A stretch of 64,000 nucleotides of DNA, from assembly GCF_003002025.1 (NCBI RefSeq), contig NZ_PVZB01000020.1, positions 102,051 to 166,050 on the forward strand. Reading direction: 5' to 3'. A program made the position numbers and the translations under genes. This DNA is from Paraburkholderia sp. BL25I1N1. Lineage in GTDB: Bacteria > Pseudomonadota > Gammaproteobacteria > Burkholderiales > Burkholderiaceae. Positions 1 through 8,629 of this stretch are shown here, piece after piece; position 1 is the first letter of the stretch; the number at the start of each line of letters is the position of its first letter. The notes under the pieces were generated by a model. It worked only from the letters and a program-made list of their open reading frames with translations. It did no database searches and was not told the origin of the DNA.

Positions 1-460
1 CTCCCGCTTCAGCGCGTCCCGCGACCAGTTGGCCATCAGGCGTCTCGATCACAAAGGGATAACCTTCAAGAGTGGCGCCGACGACGAGGGCGTGGACCTG
101 TTCGTCATATCGGCCCGATGCCGAGCGAACGGCGTTCACCGTCGATGCCGCTGAGACATCTTCGACGTTAGGCAGGGCGCGGCCAGCTTCAATAAAAATA
201 CCGGGGTTTTTGCCCGCGATTGCGCGGTTGTTTCCGCACGGACATAGCACAAGGTCGCCTTCGAGCACGACAGGCCGCGTCTCTTCGAACATCCCCTGAC
301 CGGTTCCGAGTATTCTGTGCACACCATTGCAATTGCCGCAGGTTGCACCGTCTCCACACAAGGCGATCTGTGTGCCGCCGTCGATGATGGTCGACGAAAA
401 GGCGATGACCATGCCGCGCGTCGTGGTCCGGTCCCCGTTGCGCACAGCCGCCTTAAGCAT
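1..460 (-). CDS. PAAR-domain protein, 5' part (truncated by window edge)
   Basis: This reading frame runs off the left edge of the window, so only its first 153 residues are visible. It starts MLKAAVRNGDRTTTRG and contains the PAAR-type segments TIIDGGTQIALCGDGATCGN and LEGDLVLCPCGNNRAIAG, with paired Cys residues and regularly spaced glycines. PAAR proteins cap the VgrG spike of type VI secretion systems and often carry a C-terminal toxin or adaptor domain. Here residues after about 100 (NVEDVSAASTVNAVRSASG onward) are a different, unassigned region, and its end lies outside the window. The ATG overlaps the stop of the tiny upstream ORF by eight bases. I am confident of the PAAR assignment; any effector role is inference. 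Confidence 0.8.
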   Translation of the reverse strand, partial: MLKAAVRNGDRTTTRGMVIAFSSTIIDGGTQIALCGDGATCGNCNGVHRILGTGQGMFEETRPVVLEGDLVLCPCGNNRAIAGKNPGIFIEAGRALPNVEDVSAASTVNAVRSASGRYDEQVHALVVGATLEGYPFVIETPDGQLVAGRAEAG

Positions 461-569
461 GGAAGTTGCCCTCGCACGTTACGTCGGACGCAAGCCGCGC
501 GAAGTCGGGGTCGCGTAAAGCAGAGAGGATTTTGTCGAGCGTATTTTTGTGCTTCTGATGTCGTGCCAT
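453..569 (-). CDS. 38-residue ORF overlapping the PAAR gene start
   Basis: A short frame starting MARHQKHKNTLDKILSAL and ending FHA, 38 residues, mostly charged and predicted helical. Its stop codon lies inside the first codons of the PAAR gene (ATGCTTAA overlap), the arrangement expected for translational coupling. I do not recognise the product. It may be a leader peptide, a small adaptor, or a remnant N-terminus separated from the PAAR gene by a frameshift. The PAAR start is normal for the family, so a separate small ORF is the simpler reading. Confidence 0.4.
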   Translation of the reverse strand: MARHQKHKNTLDKILSALRDPDFARLASDVTCEGNFHA

Positions 570-732
570 TTCGAGTCTCCAGTCGGGATAGCATTGCCTT
601 TGCCGCGGCGCACCTGAACGGACACGCGCACGCGGTAAGGCATTACCAGCGAGACTGGCGACTGGTTATATCGGACAATTCCGAAAAGAGGGGGGCTACC
701 GTTCGCTCACGACCGACCGATCATTGACTCTC

Positions 733-3700
733 CTAAATCGCCTCCTTCTTCATCAACAACTTCAACAGCACCGGCAGCAACAGCAACACCAGCGGCAACT
801 GCACAATCAACCCGGAAATAATCGCAATCGCCAGCGGCTGCTGCATCGCCGAACCTTGCCCAAGTGCAAAAGCCAGCGGCAGCAGCGCCAGAATCGCGGC
901 GATCGTCGTCATCGCGATGGGACGCAGACGATTGCGCCCGGCGCTCAGCAACGCGTCCTCGAATGGCATCTCGTCGTCGCGCACGAGTCCCTGCAACTCC
1001 GACACATAAAAAATCGCCACCTCGGTCACGATGCCGATGATCATCGTCATTCCCATCATCGCGGAGATGTTCAATTCGATGCCGGTGACCCATAAGCCGA
1101 TAAACACCGCGCCCGCCGCCAGCAACGGCATCGCCATGACCGCCAGCGCGACGCGAAAGCGCTCGTAGAGAAACAGCAGCAAGCCGAACACGAGCGCGAT
1201 CGCCGCGCCGAACACGCTCAACAGTCCTTTGAACGCAATCTGCTGTTGCTGATACAGGCCGCCCAATTCGTAATACACGCCGGTGGGCAACAGGCTCTTA
1301 TCGCTGAGCGTCTTCTGCACGTCGGCGATCGTCGAGCCCAGATCGCGGCCGTCGATGCGCGCCGTCACCGCCACCATCCGTTTCAGATTGTCGCGGCTGA
1401 TCTCCGGCTGGCCGGTCACCGTCACCTGATCGGCGACGCGATCGAGCGCGAACAGATGGCCGTCGGGCGCGCGAATCTGCAACTGTCCCAGTTGCGTATC
1501 CGTGAGCTTCATTGCGCCGGCCACACGTACACGCACGCCGACCGTTTTCGGGCCGCTCTGGAATTGCGTGGCCACATTGCCTTCCACCATATCGGACACG
1601 GCCTGCGCGATCGATTGCGGGTCCATGCCCTCGGCCGCCGCCGCTTCCGGACGAATGTGCAGTTCGAGCGCGTCGCCGGCCGGATTGATGCCGTCGTTCA
1701 CGTCCACCACGCCCTGAATCTTGCCGATCTGCGCCGCCACCTTGCGCGCGGTCGTCTCGAGTGTGTTCGGGTCGTCGGAATAGATCTTGATCTGGACCGG
1801 TTGCGGCACCGCCGTCAGGTCGCCGATCAGATCCTCCATCAACTGCGCGAGTTCGACACTCACGCCGGGCACCTGAGTCTCGACCTTCGAGCGGATTTCC
1901 TCCATGACGGTGGCGATCGGCTCGCGATTGCCGGACTTCAGCCGCACGAAGAAGTCACCCTTGTTCGGCTCGTTCAGATCGCCGCCGAGACCGGCGCCGG
2001 TACGACGCGAATAGGTCGCGACATTCGGGTTCGCGCGAATAATGCCTTCGATCTGTTTCATCAACCGATCAGTCTCGCTCACCGACGTGCCCGGTTCGGT
2101 GTGGTAATCGAGCACGAAACCGCCTTCGTCCATGCTCGGCATGAAACCGCTGCCCACGCGCGTGAACGCGAACGCGGCCACCACGATCAGCGGCAGCAGG
2201 CCGAGCAGCACGAGCACTGGCCGCGCGGTGACGCGCTCCACCAGAAACGCGTAGCGCCGGTTCATCCACGAGGCGAAGCGGGTTTCCCGGTGTTCCTCGG
2301 CGTCTTTCGGTTTCAGCCAGCGGTCGCACAGAATCGGCACCGCGAGCCACGTGACGAGAAAGGAAATGAACAGCGCGCTCGCCATGGTGACGGAGAGCGC
2401 CTTGAAGAACGCACCCGTCACGCCGGATAGAAACGCCAACGGCACGAAAATGATCAGCGTCGCCGCCGAAGAGCCCGCCAGCGGCCGCGTGAATTCGAGC
2501 GCCGCCGCCATCACGCGGCCATGAAAAGCGCGTGCGCCACCTTCGCGCATGCGCCGCACGATGTGCTCGATCATCACGATCGCGTCGTCGATGACGAGAC
2601 CGACGGCGGCGGCCATACCGCCGAGCGTCATGATGTTGAAGCCCATGCCGAACACGTCGAGCAACAGGATGGTCGCGGCCATCACCACCGGCACCAGCGC
2701 GACGGCGATCGCGGTGATCTTCCAGTTGCGCAGGAACGCGAACAACGTCAGCGCCGCCAGCACCACGCCGATCATGATCGCGTCGCGCACGCTGGTGGCC
2801 GAGGCAATCACCAGTTCGCTCTGGTCGTACCAGTTCGACAGATGCACGCCGGCCGGCATCTGATGCTGGAAGTCGGCGAGCTTCGCGCGGATCGCCCTGG
2901 CCATCGCCACGCTGTTCGCGCCCGGCTGCTGGTACACGTTGATGAGCACCGCGTCCTGGCCGTCGGCGGTGACGCGCATCCATTGCGGCACCACGCCCTG
3001 GCGTACGATCGCGACGTCGCCGAGGCGGATCTGCGTCGCGCCGCTGGCCGACACCACGACGTTGCGCAATTCGTCGAGCCGCGTAATGGTGGTGTCGGCG
3101 ATCACGAGGTAGAGCTTGTAGTGATCCTCGATGCGGCCGTTCGCCATCAGCACATTGCTCGCGCCGATCGCCTTCGACACATCGGAGAGCGAGAGCTTGT
3201 ACGCGGCGAGCCGCGCGGGATCGATCGCGACTTCGAACTCGTCCTGCGCGCCGCCTATCACGTCGACCCGCGCCACGCCTTCCACCGAAGACAGCAACGG
3301 CCGCATCTGGAACTGCGCGAGATCGTGCAGCGTGGAGAGCGACTGCTGCTGCGAAGTGAGGCTATACGCCAGCACCGGAAACACGGTCGGGTCCATGCGC
3401 CGCACCTGCATCGAGGTGCCTTGCGGCAGCGTCGCGAGAATCTCGCTGATGGCCGACTGTGCCTGCAAGGTGGCTTGCGCCATGTCGGTGCCCCAGTCGA
3501 AATTGATCGAGATTTCGGCCGCGCCGCGGCTTGTTTTCGATTCCACGTCGCGCACGTTGGGCACGCGCCGCAGCGCTTCTTCGACCGGCATCGTGACGAG
3601 CGTGGCCATCTGTTCGGCGGGGCGGTCGCCCGCGTCGAGCGAAACGACCGCGCGCGGAAACGCGACGTTCGGGAACAGCGAGATCGGCAGGCGGAACGCG

Positions 3701-3783
3701 GTCAGTGCGCCCGCTATCGCCAGCAACGCGATCACGAACAGCAGCGAGCGGCGGTGCTTCTGCATCCATTGACCGAAATTCAT
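733..3783 (-). CDS. RND efflux transporter, inner-membrane pump (HAE/AcrB-like)
   Basis: A 1016-residue resistance-nodulation-division pump. The N-terminal membrane segment is at about residues 12-31, followed by a large periplasmic porter loop and a second half repeating the same plan. The TM4 segment GMAAAVGLVIDDAIVMIEH holds the paired Asp (399-400) that carry proton-relay acidic residues in this family. It is near the usual length (about 1030) and looks intact. Its ATG overlaps the adaptor gene's stop by four bases, so pump, adaptor and outer-membrane factor form one operon (transcribed OMF, adaptor, pump). The substrate cannot be read from the sequence. Absence of CzcA-type metal motifs and the IDD form of TM4 favour organic compounds over heavy metals, but this is inference. 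Confidence 0.9.
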   Translation of the reverse strand: MNFGQWMQKHRRSLLFVIALLAIAGALTAFRLPISLFPNVAFPRAVVSLDAGDRPAEQMATLVTMPVEEALRRVPNVRDVESKTSRGAAEISINFDWGTDMAQATLQAQSAISEILATLPQGTSMQVRRMDPTVFPVLAYSLTSQQQSLSTLHDLAQFQMRPLLSSVEGVARVDVIGGAQDEFEVAIDPARLAAYKLSLSDVSKAIGASNVLMANGRIEDHYKLYLVIADTTITRLDELRNVVVSASGATQIRLGDVAIVRQGVVPQWMRVTADGQDAVLINVYQQPGANSVAMARAIRAKLADFQHQMPAGVHLSNWYDQSELVIASATSVRDAIMIGVVLAALTLFAFLRNWKITAIAVALVPVVMAATILLLDVFGMGFNIMTLGGMAAAVGLVIDDAIVMIEHIVRRMREGGARAFHGRVMAAALEFTRPLAGSSAATLIIFVPLAFLSGVTGAFFKALSVTMASALFISFLVTWLAVPILCDRWLKPKDAEEHRETRFASWMNRRYAFLVERVTARPVLVLLGLLPLIVVAAFAFTRVGSGFMPSMDEGGFVLDYHTEPGTSVSETDRLMKQIEGIIRANPNVATYSRRTGAGLGGDLNEPNKGDFFVRLKSGNREPIATVMEEIRSKVETQVPGVSVELAQLMEDLIGDLTAVPQPVQIKIYSDDPNTLETTARKVAAQIGKIQGVVDVNDGINPAGDALELHIRPEAAAAEGMDPQSIAQAVSDMVEGNVATQFQSGPKTVGVRVRVAGAMKLTDTQLGQLQIRAPDGHLFALDRVADQVTVTGQPEISRDNLKRMVAVTARIDGRDLGSTIADVQKTLSDKSLLPTGVYYELGGLYQQQQIAFKGLLSVFGAAIALVFGLLLFLYERFRVALAVMAMPLLAAGAVFIGLWVTGIELNISAMMGMTMIIGIVTEVAIFYVSELQGLVRDDEMPFEDALLSAGRNRLRPIAMTTIAAILALLPLAFALGQGSAMQQPLAIAIISGLIVQLPLVLLLLPVLLKLLMKKEAI

Positions 3784-4898
3784 CGCGGCGCGCCTCCGCT
3801 GATTCGCACCGCCATGCCGTCCTTCAACTCATAGTTGCCGCTGACCACGAGGCCTTGCGCGGCGTCGAGCGGGCCATCCACGCCGTAACGGTCGCCGTTC
3901 TCGACCTGCGTGGTCACCGCCACGCGGCGCGCCTTGTTCTGCGGCGTGATCTGGAACACGTACGCGCCTTGGCCGTCTTTCAGCACAGCGGCACGCGGCA
4001 CGATCCAGTGCGTGCCGCTGCGGGTCTCGATGTCCGCGCTCACGCGCGTGCCGGGAATGAAGGCCGTCTGACCGAGCGGCACGTTCGCGCCGACATCGAC
4101 GAGCTGGCTCTGCTGATCGATCGAGGCGCCGACCAGTGCCACGTGGCCGTTCGCCGAAGTCTTCGCGAGCGACGTGGACAGACCGTGCAACGCGACGAGG
4201 TCGCCGGTGTGGATCGCGGCGGCATCGGCGGGCTCGACGCCGAGCATCACGTTGGCGCGCGCGTCCTTGCCGCTGCCGCCCGCGAGTTGCAGGATCGCCG
4301 TGCCGGCTTGCACCTGATCCCCTTGAGCGGCCGAAACCTGCAGCACGACGCCGTCGTTCGGCGCGGTGATGATTTTGTTGCCGCTTGCCACGCCGGTCTG
4401 GTTCTGCGCGGCGAGCGCCTGCTGCGCGTCGTCGGCGGCCTTGCGGGCGCTGGCGAGTTGCGACTGCGTGGCGAGTCCTTTGTCGTACAGCGATTGCGTG
4501 CGCGCCAGCTCGCCTTGCGCGAGCGTCACGGCGCTTTTCGCCTGGGTTGCGGCAAGCACGGCGGCCGGGTCGGCCTGCACGAGGAAGAGCGGCGCGCCGC
4601 GCGTGACCGTTTGCCCGGACTGCACGCGCATCTGCACGATGCGCGCGGTGTATGGCAGATTGACGGTGGTGAGGTTCGACGCGGACGCCGCGACGACGCC
4701 ATACGCGCGCACCGGCTGTGCGATCTCGGCGCGCTGCACGCGCACGGTTTGCACGGCGACCACGGGTTGCTCGGCGGTGTCGCCGGCGCTTGCCGCGCGG
4801 GCCGTATGAACGCCCGCGCACAGCAGCGTGGCGCAAGCGATCGAAATCGCACCGGCGGCAATGCGCGGCCGCAGCGCTGAAGTCAGGCTATTTCGCAT
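3780..4898 (-). CDS. RND efflux periplasmic adaptor (membrane fusion protein)
   Basis: A 372-residue HlyD/AcrA-type adaptor linking the RND pump to the outer-membrane channel. A cleavable signal peptide ends near residue 35 (ARA-AS). Next come a lipoyl/barrel-sandwich half (TVNLPYTARIVQMRVQSGQT), an Ala/Gln-rich helical hairpin (about 110-150), the second lipoyl half (ITAPNDGVVLQVSAAQGDQV) and a beta-barrel domain. The start overlaps the end of the outer-membrane gene by 11 bases and the stop overlaps the pump start by four, so the three are translated together. There is no lipobox Cys, so the protein is soluble or loosely membrane-associated rather than lipid-anchored. Confidence 0.9.
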   Translation of the reverse strand: MRNSLTSALRPRIAAGAISIACATLLCAGVHTARAASAGDTAEQPVVAVQTVRVQRAEIAQPVRAYGVVAASASNLTTVNLPYTARIVQMRVQSGQTVTRGAPLFLVQADPAAVLAATQAKSAVTLAQGELARTQSLYDKGLATQSQLASARKAADDAQQALAAQNQTGVASGNKIITAPNDGVVLQVSAAQGDQVQAGTAILQLAGGSGKDARANVMLGVEPADAAAIHTGDLVALHGLSTSLAKTSANGHVALVGASIDQQSQLVDVGANVPLGQTAFIPGTRVSADIETRSGTHWIVPRAAVLKDGQGAYVFQITPQNKARRVAVTTQVENGDRYGVDGPLDAAQGLVVSGNYELKDGMAVRISGGAPR

Positions 4899-6411
4899 GA
4901 GTGTCGGTCAAGGTGAGAGCGGTGGAGTAGGCGTCGGGAATCGCGCTGCCGAGCAGCGCCTGCAAGCCGACGCGTTGTTCGGCGAGCGACTCGCGCAAGG
5001 TCGCGACGTCGATCTGTTTGGTGAGCGCGGCGCTTTGCGCGTCGGTGTAGGCGCCGAGCGCGAGGTTGTGATCCGCGTAGGCCGCGGCCGCGTGCCGGGC
5101 GGCGAGGTCGACCTCGGGCAGCGCGGCTTCGGTTTGCTGCAACTGCCGTGTGAGGACCGCATTGTCCGCACGCAGATGCGCGACGTCGCCGTAAGCGCTG
5201 TTCAGTCGCGTTTGATATTCGTCGCGCAAACGCTGGCGGCTGGCCTGCTCGATTGCGACGTTGCCTTGATTGCGGTTGAAGATCGGCAGGCTGAGGTTGA
5301 TCTGGAAGCCGCTTGTGTAGATGTTCGACGTATCGCGCGCCCGCACGAAGCCCACCGACAGACTGGGGAACTGGCTGAGGATCGCGGCGCGATATTTCTG
5401 TTCCTGCGCCTCGTAGCCTGCTTGCAGCGCGATCAGATCCGGGCGGCGCCGAGGCAGCCCGGCGAGCGCGGCATCGAGCGTCGTGTCGGAGAGCGGCTCG
5501 ATGTTTTCGCCGCCTGTGAGTTGCAGTTGCACCTCCGGCGAGACGCCGAGCAGCGCGTTCAGATCATGGTGCGTTTGCTCGGCTGCGCGTTCGGCATCGG
5601 TGTATTGCTTGCGGGCGTCGCTATAGGCGAGGAGCGCGGCCGTCAACGTGTCGTCGGTGAGGTTGCCGTCGCGGCGCGCTTCGGCCATGCGTTCATAGCG
5701 CGTGCGCGTGAGCTCACGCTGGCGCTGCAAGAGGGGCAGCGTGTCCTGCTGAAAACGCGTCTTGATGAACAACTGCCGCGCTTGAGCGACGATCTGCCAT
5801 TCCTGCCACAGCAGACCGAGGTCGGTTTTAGCCGCCGTGGCGTCGGCGGATTGTTTGTTGGCGCTGCGCAGCACGATCGCCATCACGTCCATGCTCAAGC
5901 CGTAGTTGAACGCGCGCACGGTGCCTATCTGGCCGGGATAATCGCTCGCTATGCTCAGTTGCGGGTCCGGCAGCAGGCCCGCTGAATAGGCCTGAGCGCG
6001 GGCAATGCCGAGGTCGTCGCGGGCCAGCCTCAGGTCTGGGTTGTTGGCGACCGCGAGCATCGCGACCTCGTCGATATCGAGTCCGTCGGACGGATCGAAA
6101 CGATGCGCGGCCAGCTCCGGCAACGGCATGCTCGCCGGATCGATGCGGATGCGTTCGAGCGAATGGGCGGAGGTGGACGTATCCTGCGGCGCGAGCGGCT
6201 CGCGGTGATACCACGTGCAGCCGCCCATCAGCAGCGCGCAGAGCGGCACCAGCGCGCGCAACCGTTCGTAGGGTCGCGGTGTGTGGCCGGCCGCGGGCTC
6301 GGCCGCGGCGAACACAGACACGGCCGCCGATATCGCCGCGGACGCGGCATTGAGAACGGGCAAAATGCGGCTCCTGAACAAAAAAATGGGGCATCCGCGC
6401 GGGAAAGCCAC
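4888..6411 (-). CDS. TolC-family outer-membrane efflux protein
   Basis: Up to 507 residues in the outer-membrane factor family, with two repeated OEP helical domains (roughly 110-300 and 310-500) rich in Ala, Gln and Leu, e.g. LGIARAQAYSAGLLPDPQLS and DLIALQAGYEAQEQKYRAAI. A lipobox-like LLMGGC places a candidate acylated Cys at residue 65 of the longest frame. The first 50 residues do not look like a normal signal peptide, so the true start may lie further in, near the hydrophobic stretch LRALVPLCALLMGGC. It is the first gene of the efflux operon and lies just downstream of the 11-bp-phased half-site array at 6441-6534, so that operator probably controls it. Confidence 0.85.
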   Translation of the reverse strand: MAFPRGCPIFLFRSRILPVLNAASAAISAAVSVFAAAEPAAGHTPRPYERLRALVPLCALLMGGCTWYHREPLAPQDTSTSAHSLERIRIDPASMPLPELAAHRFDPSDGLDIDEVAMLAVANNPDLRLARDDLGIARAQAYSAGLLPDPQLSIASDYPGQIGTVRAFNYGLSMDVMAIVLRSANKQSADATAAKTDLGLLWQEWQIVAQARQLFIKTRFQQDTLPLLQRQRELTRTRYERMAEARRDGNLTDDTLTAALLAYSDARKQYTDAERAAEQTHHDLNALLGVSPEVQLQLTGGENIEPLSDTTLDAALAGLPRRRPDLIALQAGYEAQEQKYRAAILSQFPSLSVGFVRARDTSNIYTSGFQINLSLPIFNRNQGNVAIEQASRQRLRDEYQTRLNSAYGDVAHLRADNAVLTRQLQQTEAALPEVDLAARHAAAAYADHNLALGAYTDAQSAALTKQIDVATLRESLAEQRVGLQALLGSAIPDAYSTALTLTDTHAK

Positions 6412-6440
6412 GGAAAAGAAGCGATTTTGCTGATGGACTG

Positions 6441-6534
6441 CTTAAGACATGCTTAACGCCGATTTAAGCCTCCCTTCAGCCTCCCTTCAGTGTCCCTTCA
6501 GCAAAACATAAGCAAGCCATAAGGAAGCGTTAAG
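6441..6534. promoter_or_regulatory. Nine tandem CTTAAG-like half-sites at exact 11-bp period
   Basis: Between the divergent efflux and two-component operons there are nine consecutive hexamers, each separated by exactly five bases: CTTAAG (6441), CTTAAC (6452), TTTAAG (6463), CTTCAG (6474), CTTCAG (6485), CTTCAG (6496), CATAAG (6507), CATAAG (6518), GTTAAG (6529). A weaker match, CTGATG, lies one more period upstream at 6430. Two CTTAA hexamers with a 5-bp spacer are the known box of the PmrA/QseB branch of OmpR regulators, which the adjacent response regulator resembles. The array fills most of the intergenic region, so it should serve both directions. Confidence 0.75.
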
Positions 6535-6580
6535 CTACCGGGCGGGACAATGCCGGAGCCAATAAGGGAGAGGAGAGGCC

Positions 6581-7240
6581 ATGCGTCTGCTACTGGTCGA
6601 AGACGACGACATGATTGCGGAAACGGTCCTGGGCGCGATGCGCCGCTCCGGCTACGCGATCGACTGGGCCGAAGACGGCCGCGCGGCGGAACTGTCGCTC
6701 GGCAACGGCGTGTATGACCTCGTGCTGCTCGATCTCGGCCTGCCGAAGAAGGACGGCATCGACGTCCTCAACGCCTATCGCAAGAACGGCGGCGCCGCGC
6801 CGGTCATCATCCTGACGGCACGCGACGCCGTCGACGAACGGATTCGCGGCCTCGACGCCGGCGCCGACGATTATCTGATCAAGCCATTCGATCTCGACGA
6901 ACTGGCCGCGCGCGTGCGCGCACTGCTCAGGCGGCGCACCGGCCAGAAGCAGCCGGTCTACGCGCACGGCGAGATAACGCTCGACCCCGCGGCGCACGAG
7001 GTCAGCAAGTCCGGCGAGCCAGTGCCGCTCGTGCCGCGCGAATTCGCATTGCTGCAAGCGCTGATCGAAGAGCCGACGCGCGTGTTCACCAAGACCGAGC
7101 TCGAAGAAAAACTGTACGGCTGGGGCGAGGAAGTGGGCAGCAATACTATCGAAGTGCACGTGCACAGTTTGCGGCGCAAGATCGGCGCGGACCAGGTGGT
7201 GACCGTGCGCGGCGTGGGCTACCGTCTGAAGAGGTGCTGA
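6581..7240 (+). CDS. OmpR-family response regulator (PmrA/QseB/TctD-like)
   Basis: 219 residues. The receiver domain has the acidic pocket VEDDD (7-10), phospho-acceptor Asp51 (LLDLGLPKKDG), Thr79 and Lys101 (IKPF). The C-terminal winged-helix DNA-binding domain begins near residue 120 and ends with the typical recognition segment VHVHSLRRKIGADQV and VRGVGYRL. A purine-rich Shine-Dalgarno (GGGAGAGGAGAGG) precedes the ATG. The kinase gene follows with overlapping stop and start (TGATG). Its subfamily and the half-site array just upstream suggest that it autoregulates and controls the divergent RND pump; this link is inferred from position. Confidence 0.92.
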   Translation: MRLLLVEDDDMIAETVLGAMRRSGYAIDWAEDGRAAELSLGNGVYDLVLLDLGLPKKDGIDVLNAYRKNGGAAPVIILTARDAVDERIRGLDAGADDYLIKPFDLDELAARVRALLRRRTGQKQPVYAHGEITLDPAAHEVSKSGEPVPLVPREFALLQALIEEPTRVFTKTELEEKLYGWGEEVGSNTIEVHVHSLRRKIGADQVVTVRGVGYRLKRC

Positions 7241-8604
7241 TGACGTCGATTCGCCGCTGGCTGCTGGGCTGGCTGATCTTCGGTCTGGCGGCTGCCTCGG
7301 CCGTGGCCGGCTACGGCATCTTTCACACAGCGCGCGAGGAAGCGAGCGAACTGTTCGACTATGAATTGCGCACGATCGCGCTGTCGCTGCCGTTGAATCT
7401 CGCCGGCACGGGCGACCGCGAACATCGCGACCCCGACCTCGGTGGTCTGGCCGACGACCGGGTCGTCATCGAAATCTGGGACGGCGCGGGCAAGCTGATC
7501 TATCACTCGCTGCAGGCGCCGGTGTTCGCGCGCCAGCCCCCGGGCTACGACACGGTGGAGCGCGGCGAGTATCACTGGCGCACGTTCGCCGTGCAGCAGG
7601 GGGAACGCTATATTCAGGTGGCGCAGCCCATCTCCGTGCGCGAGGACCTCGCGATGCGCCTTGCGCTGCATACGCTCTGGCCGCTCGGCGTGCTGGTGCC
7701 GGTGACGATCGTGCTGGTCCTGCTGGTGGTGGCGCGCGGACTGGCGCCGATTGGCGGGTTGTCGCGCGCATTGTCCACCCGTACGATCGATTCGCTGGAA
7801 CCGCTGCGCCTGGACGGCAGCGTGCCGGTCGAGATCAGGCCGCTGGTCGAAGCGCTCAACGATCTGCTGCAGCGGCTGCACACGGCGTCGCAAGCGCAAC
7901 GCACGTTCATCGCCGATGCCGCGCACGAGTTGCGCTCACCGCTCGCCGCATTGAAGCTGCAATTGCAGGCCGCGTCGCGCGATGGTTCGTTAAAGGGCGA
8001 AGGCCAAACGCTCGAACGCGTCGAGGGGCGCGTCAACCGCATCATTCACCTGGTGCAGCAACTGCTGGCGCTCGCGCGTGAAGACACGCATCCGGTCACG
8101 GCGATGGTGCCGGTTAGCCTGCGGCGCATCGGCGAGCAGGCGGTGGGCGATTTTTCGCTGCTGGCGGAAACCAGGGAGATCGACATCGGCCTGGAGTGCG
8201 AAGGCGCGCGCACGGAGGGGGACGCTTATACCGTGCTGGCCGAGCCGCACGGCATGAGCGTGCTGCTAGGCAATCTGATCAACAACGCGATCCGGCATAC
8301 GCCGCGCGGCGGACGCGTCGACGTGATCCTCAAGCGTGACGGCACGCGAGTTGGCTTCGAAGTTGCCGATACCGGCTCGGGGATTCCGGAGGCCGAGCGC
8401 GAACGGGTCTTCGACCGTTTCTATCGCGGCGAAGGGGCGCAAGGCGAAGGCAGCGGCCTCGGGCTTGCGATCGTCTCGCGCATTGCCGCGCGGCATCAGT
8501 TGGATCTGTCTCTGCGCAACAACGAAGGCCGGCCCGGCTTGCGGGTGTCCGTGTCCGGTCTGAAGGCGCATGAGATCGGCGCGCCAGTGGCCCTTAGAAT
8601 CTGA
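7240..8604 (+). CDS. Sensor histidine kinase, QseC-like
   Basis: Membrane histidine kinase of 454 residues from the ATG at 7240, which overlaps the regulator stop; a GTG six bases upstream is also possible. Two membrane segments (about 6-28 and 148-168) enclose a periplasmic sensor of about 120 residues. Then come a HAMP-like linker, the H-box FIADAAHELRSPLAAL with phospho-His near 229, the N-box NLINNAIRHT, and G-boxes DTGSGI and GEGSGLGLAI. It should phosphorylate the regulator encoded before it. The sensor domain belongs to the two-component sensor type seen in QseC/TctE kinases; the ligand is unknown. It is convergent with the LysR gene that begins the hmf region. Confidence 0.9.
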   Translation: MTSIRRWLLGWLIFGLAAASAVAGYGIFHTAREEASELFDYELRTIALSLPLNLAGTGDREHRDPDLGGLADDRVVIEIWDGAGKLIYHSLQAPVFARQPPGYDTVERGEYHWRTFAVQQGERYIQVAQPISVREDLAMRLALHTLWPLGVLVPVTIVLVLLVVARGLAPIGGLSRALSTRTIDSLEPLRLDGSVPVEIRPLVEALNDLLQRLHTASQAQRTFIADAAHELRSPLAALKLQLQAASRDGSLKGEGQTLERVEGRVNRIIHLVQQLLALAREDTHPVTAMVPVSLRRIGEQAVGDFSLLAETREIDIGLECEGARTEGDAYTVLAEPHGMSVLLGNLINNAIRHTPRGGRVDVILKRDGTRVGFEVADTGSGIPEAERERVFDRFYRGEGAQGEGSGLGLAIVSRIAARHQLDLSLRNNEGRPGLRVSVSGLKAHEIGAPVALRI

Positions 8605-8629
8605 CGGTGTTCGATCCACGCCGCCACGT

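Noticed and set aside
4828..5985. 385-codon plus-strand frame
   Set aside because: It lies antisense to the TolC-family gene and shows no domain.
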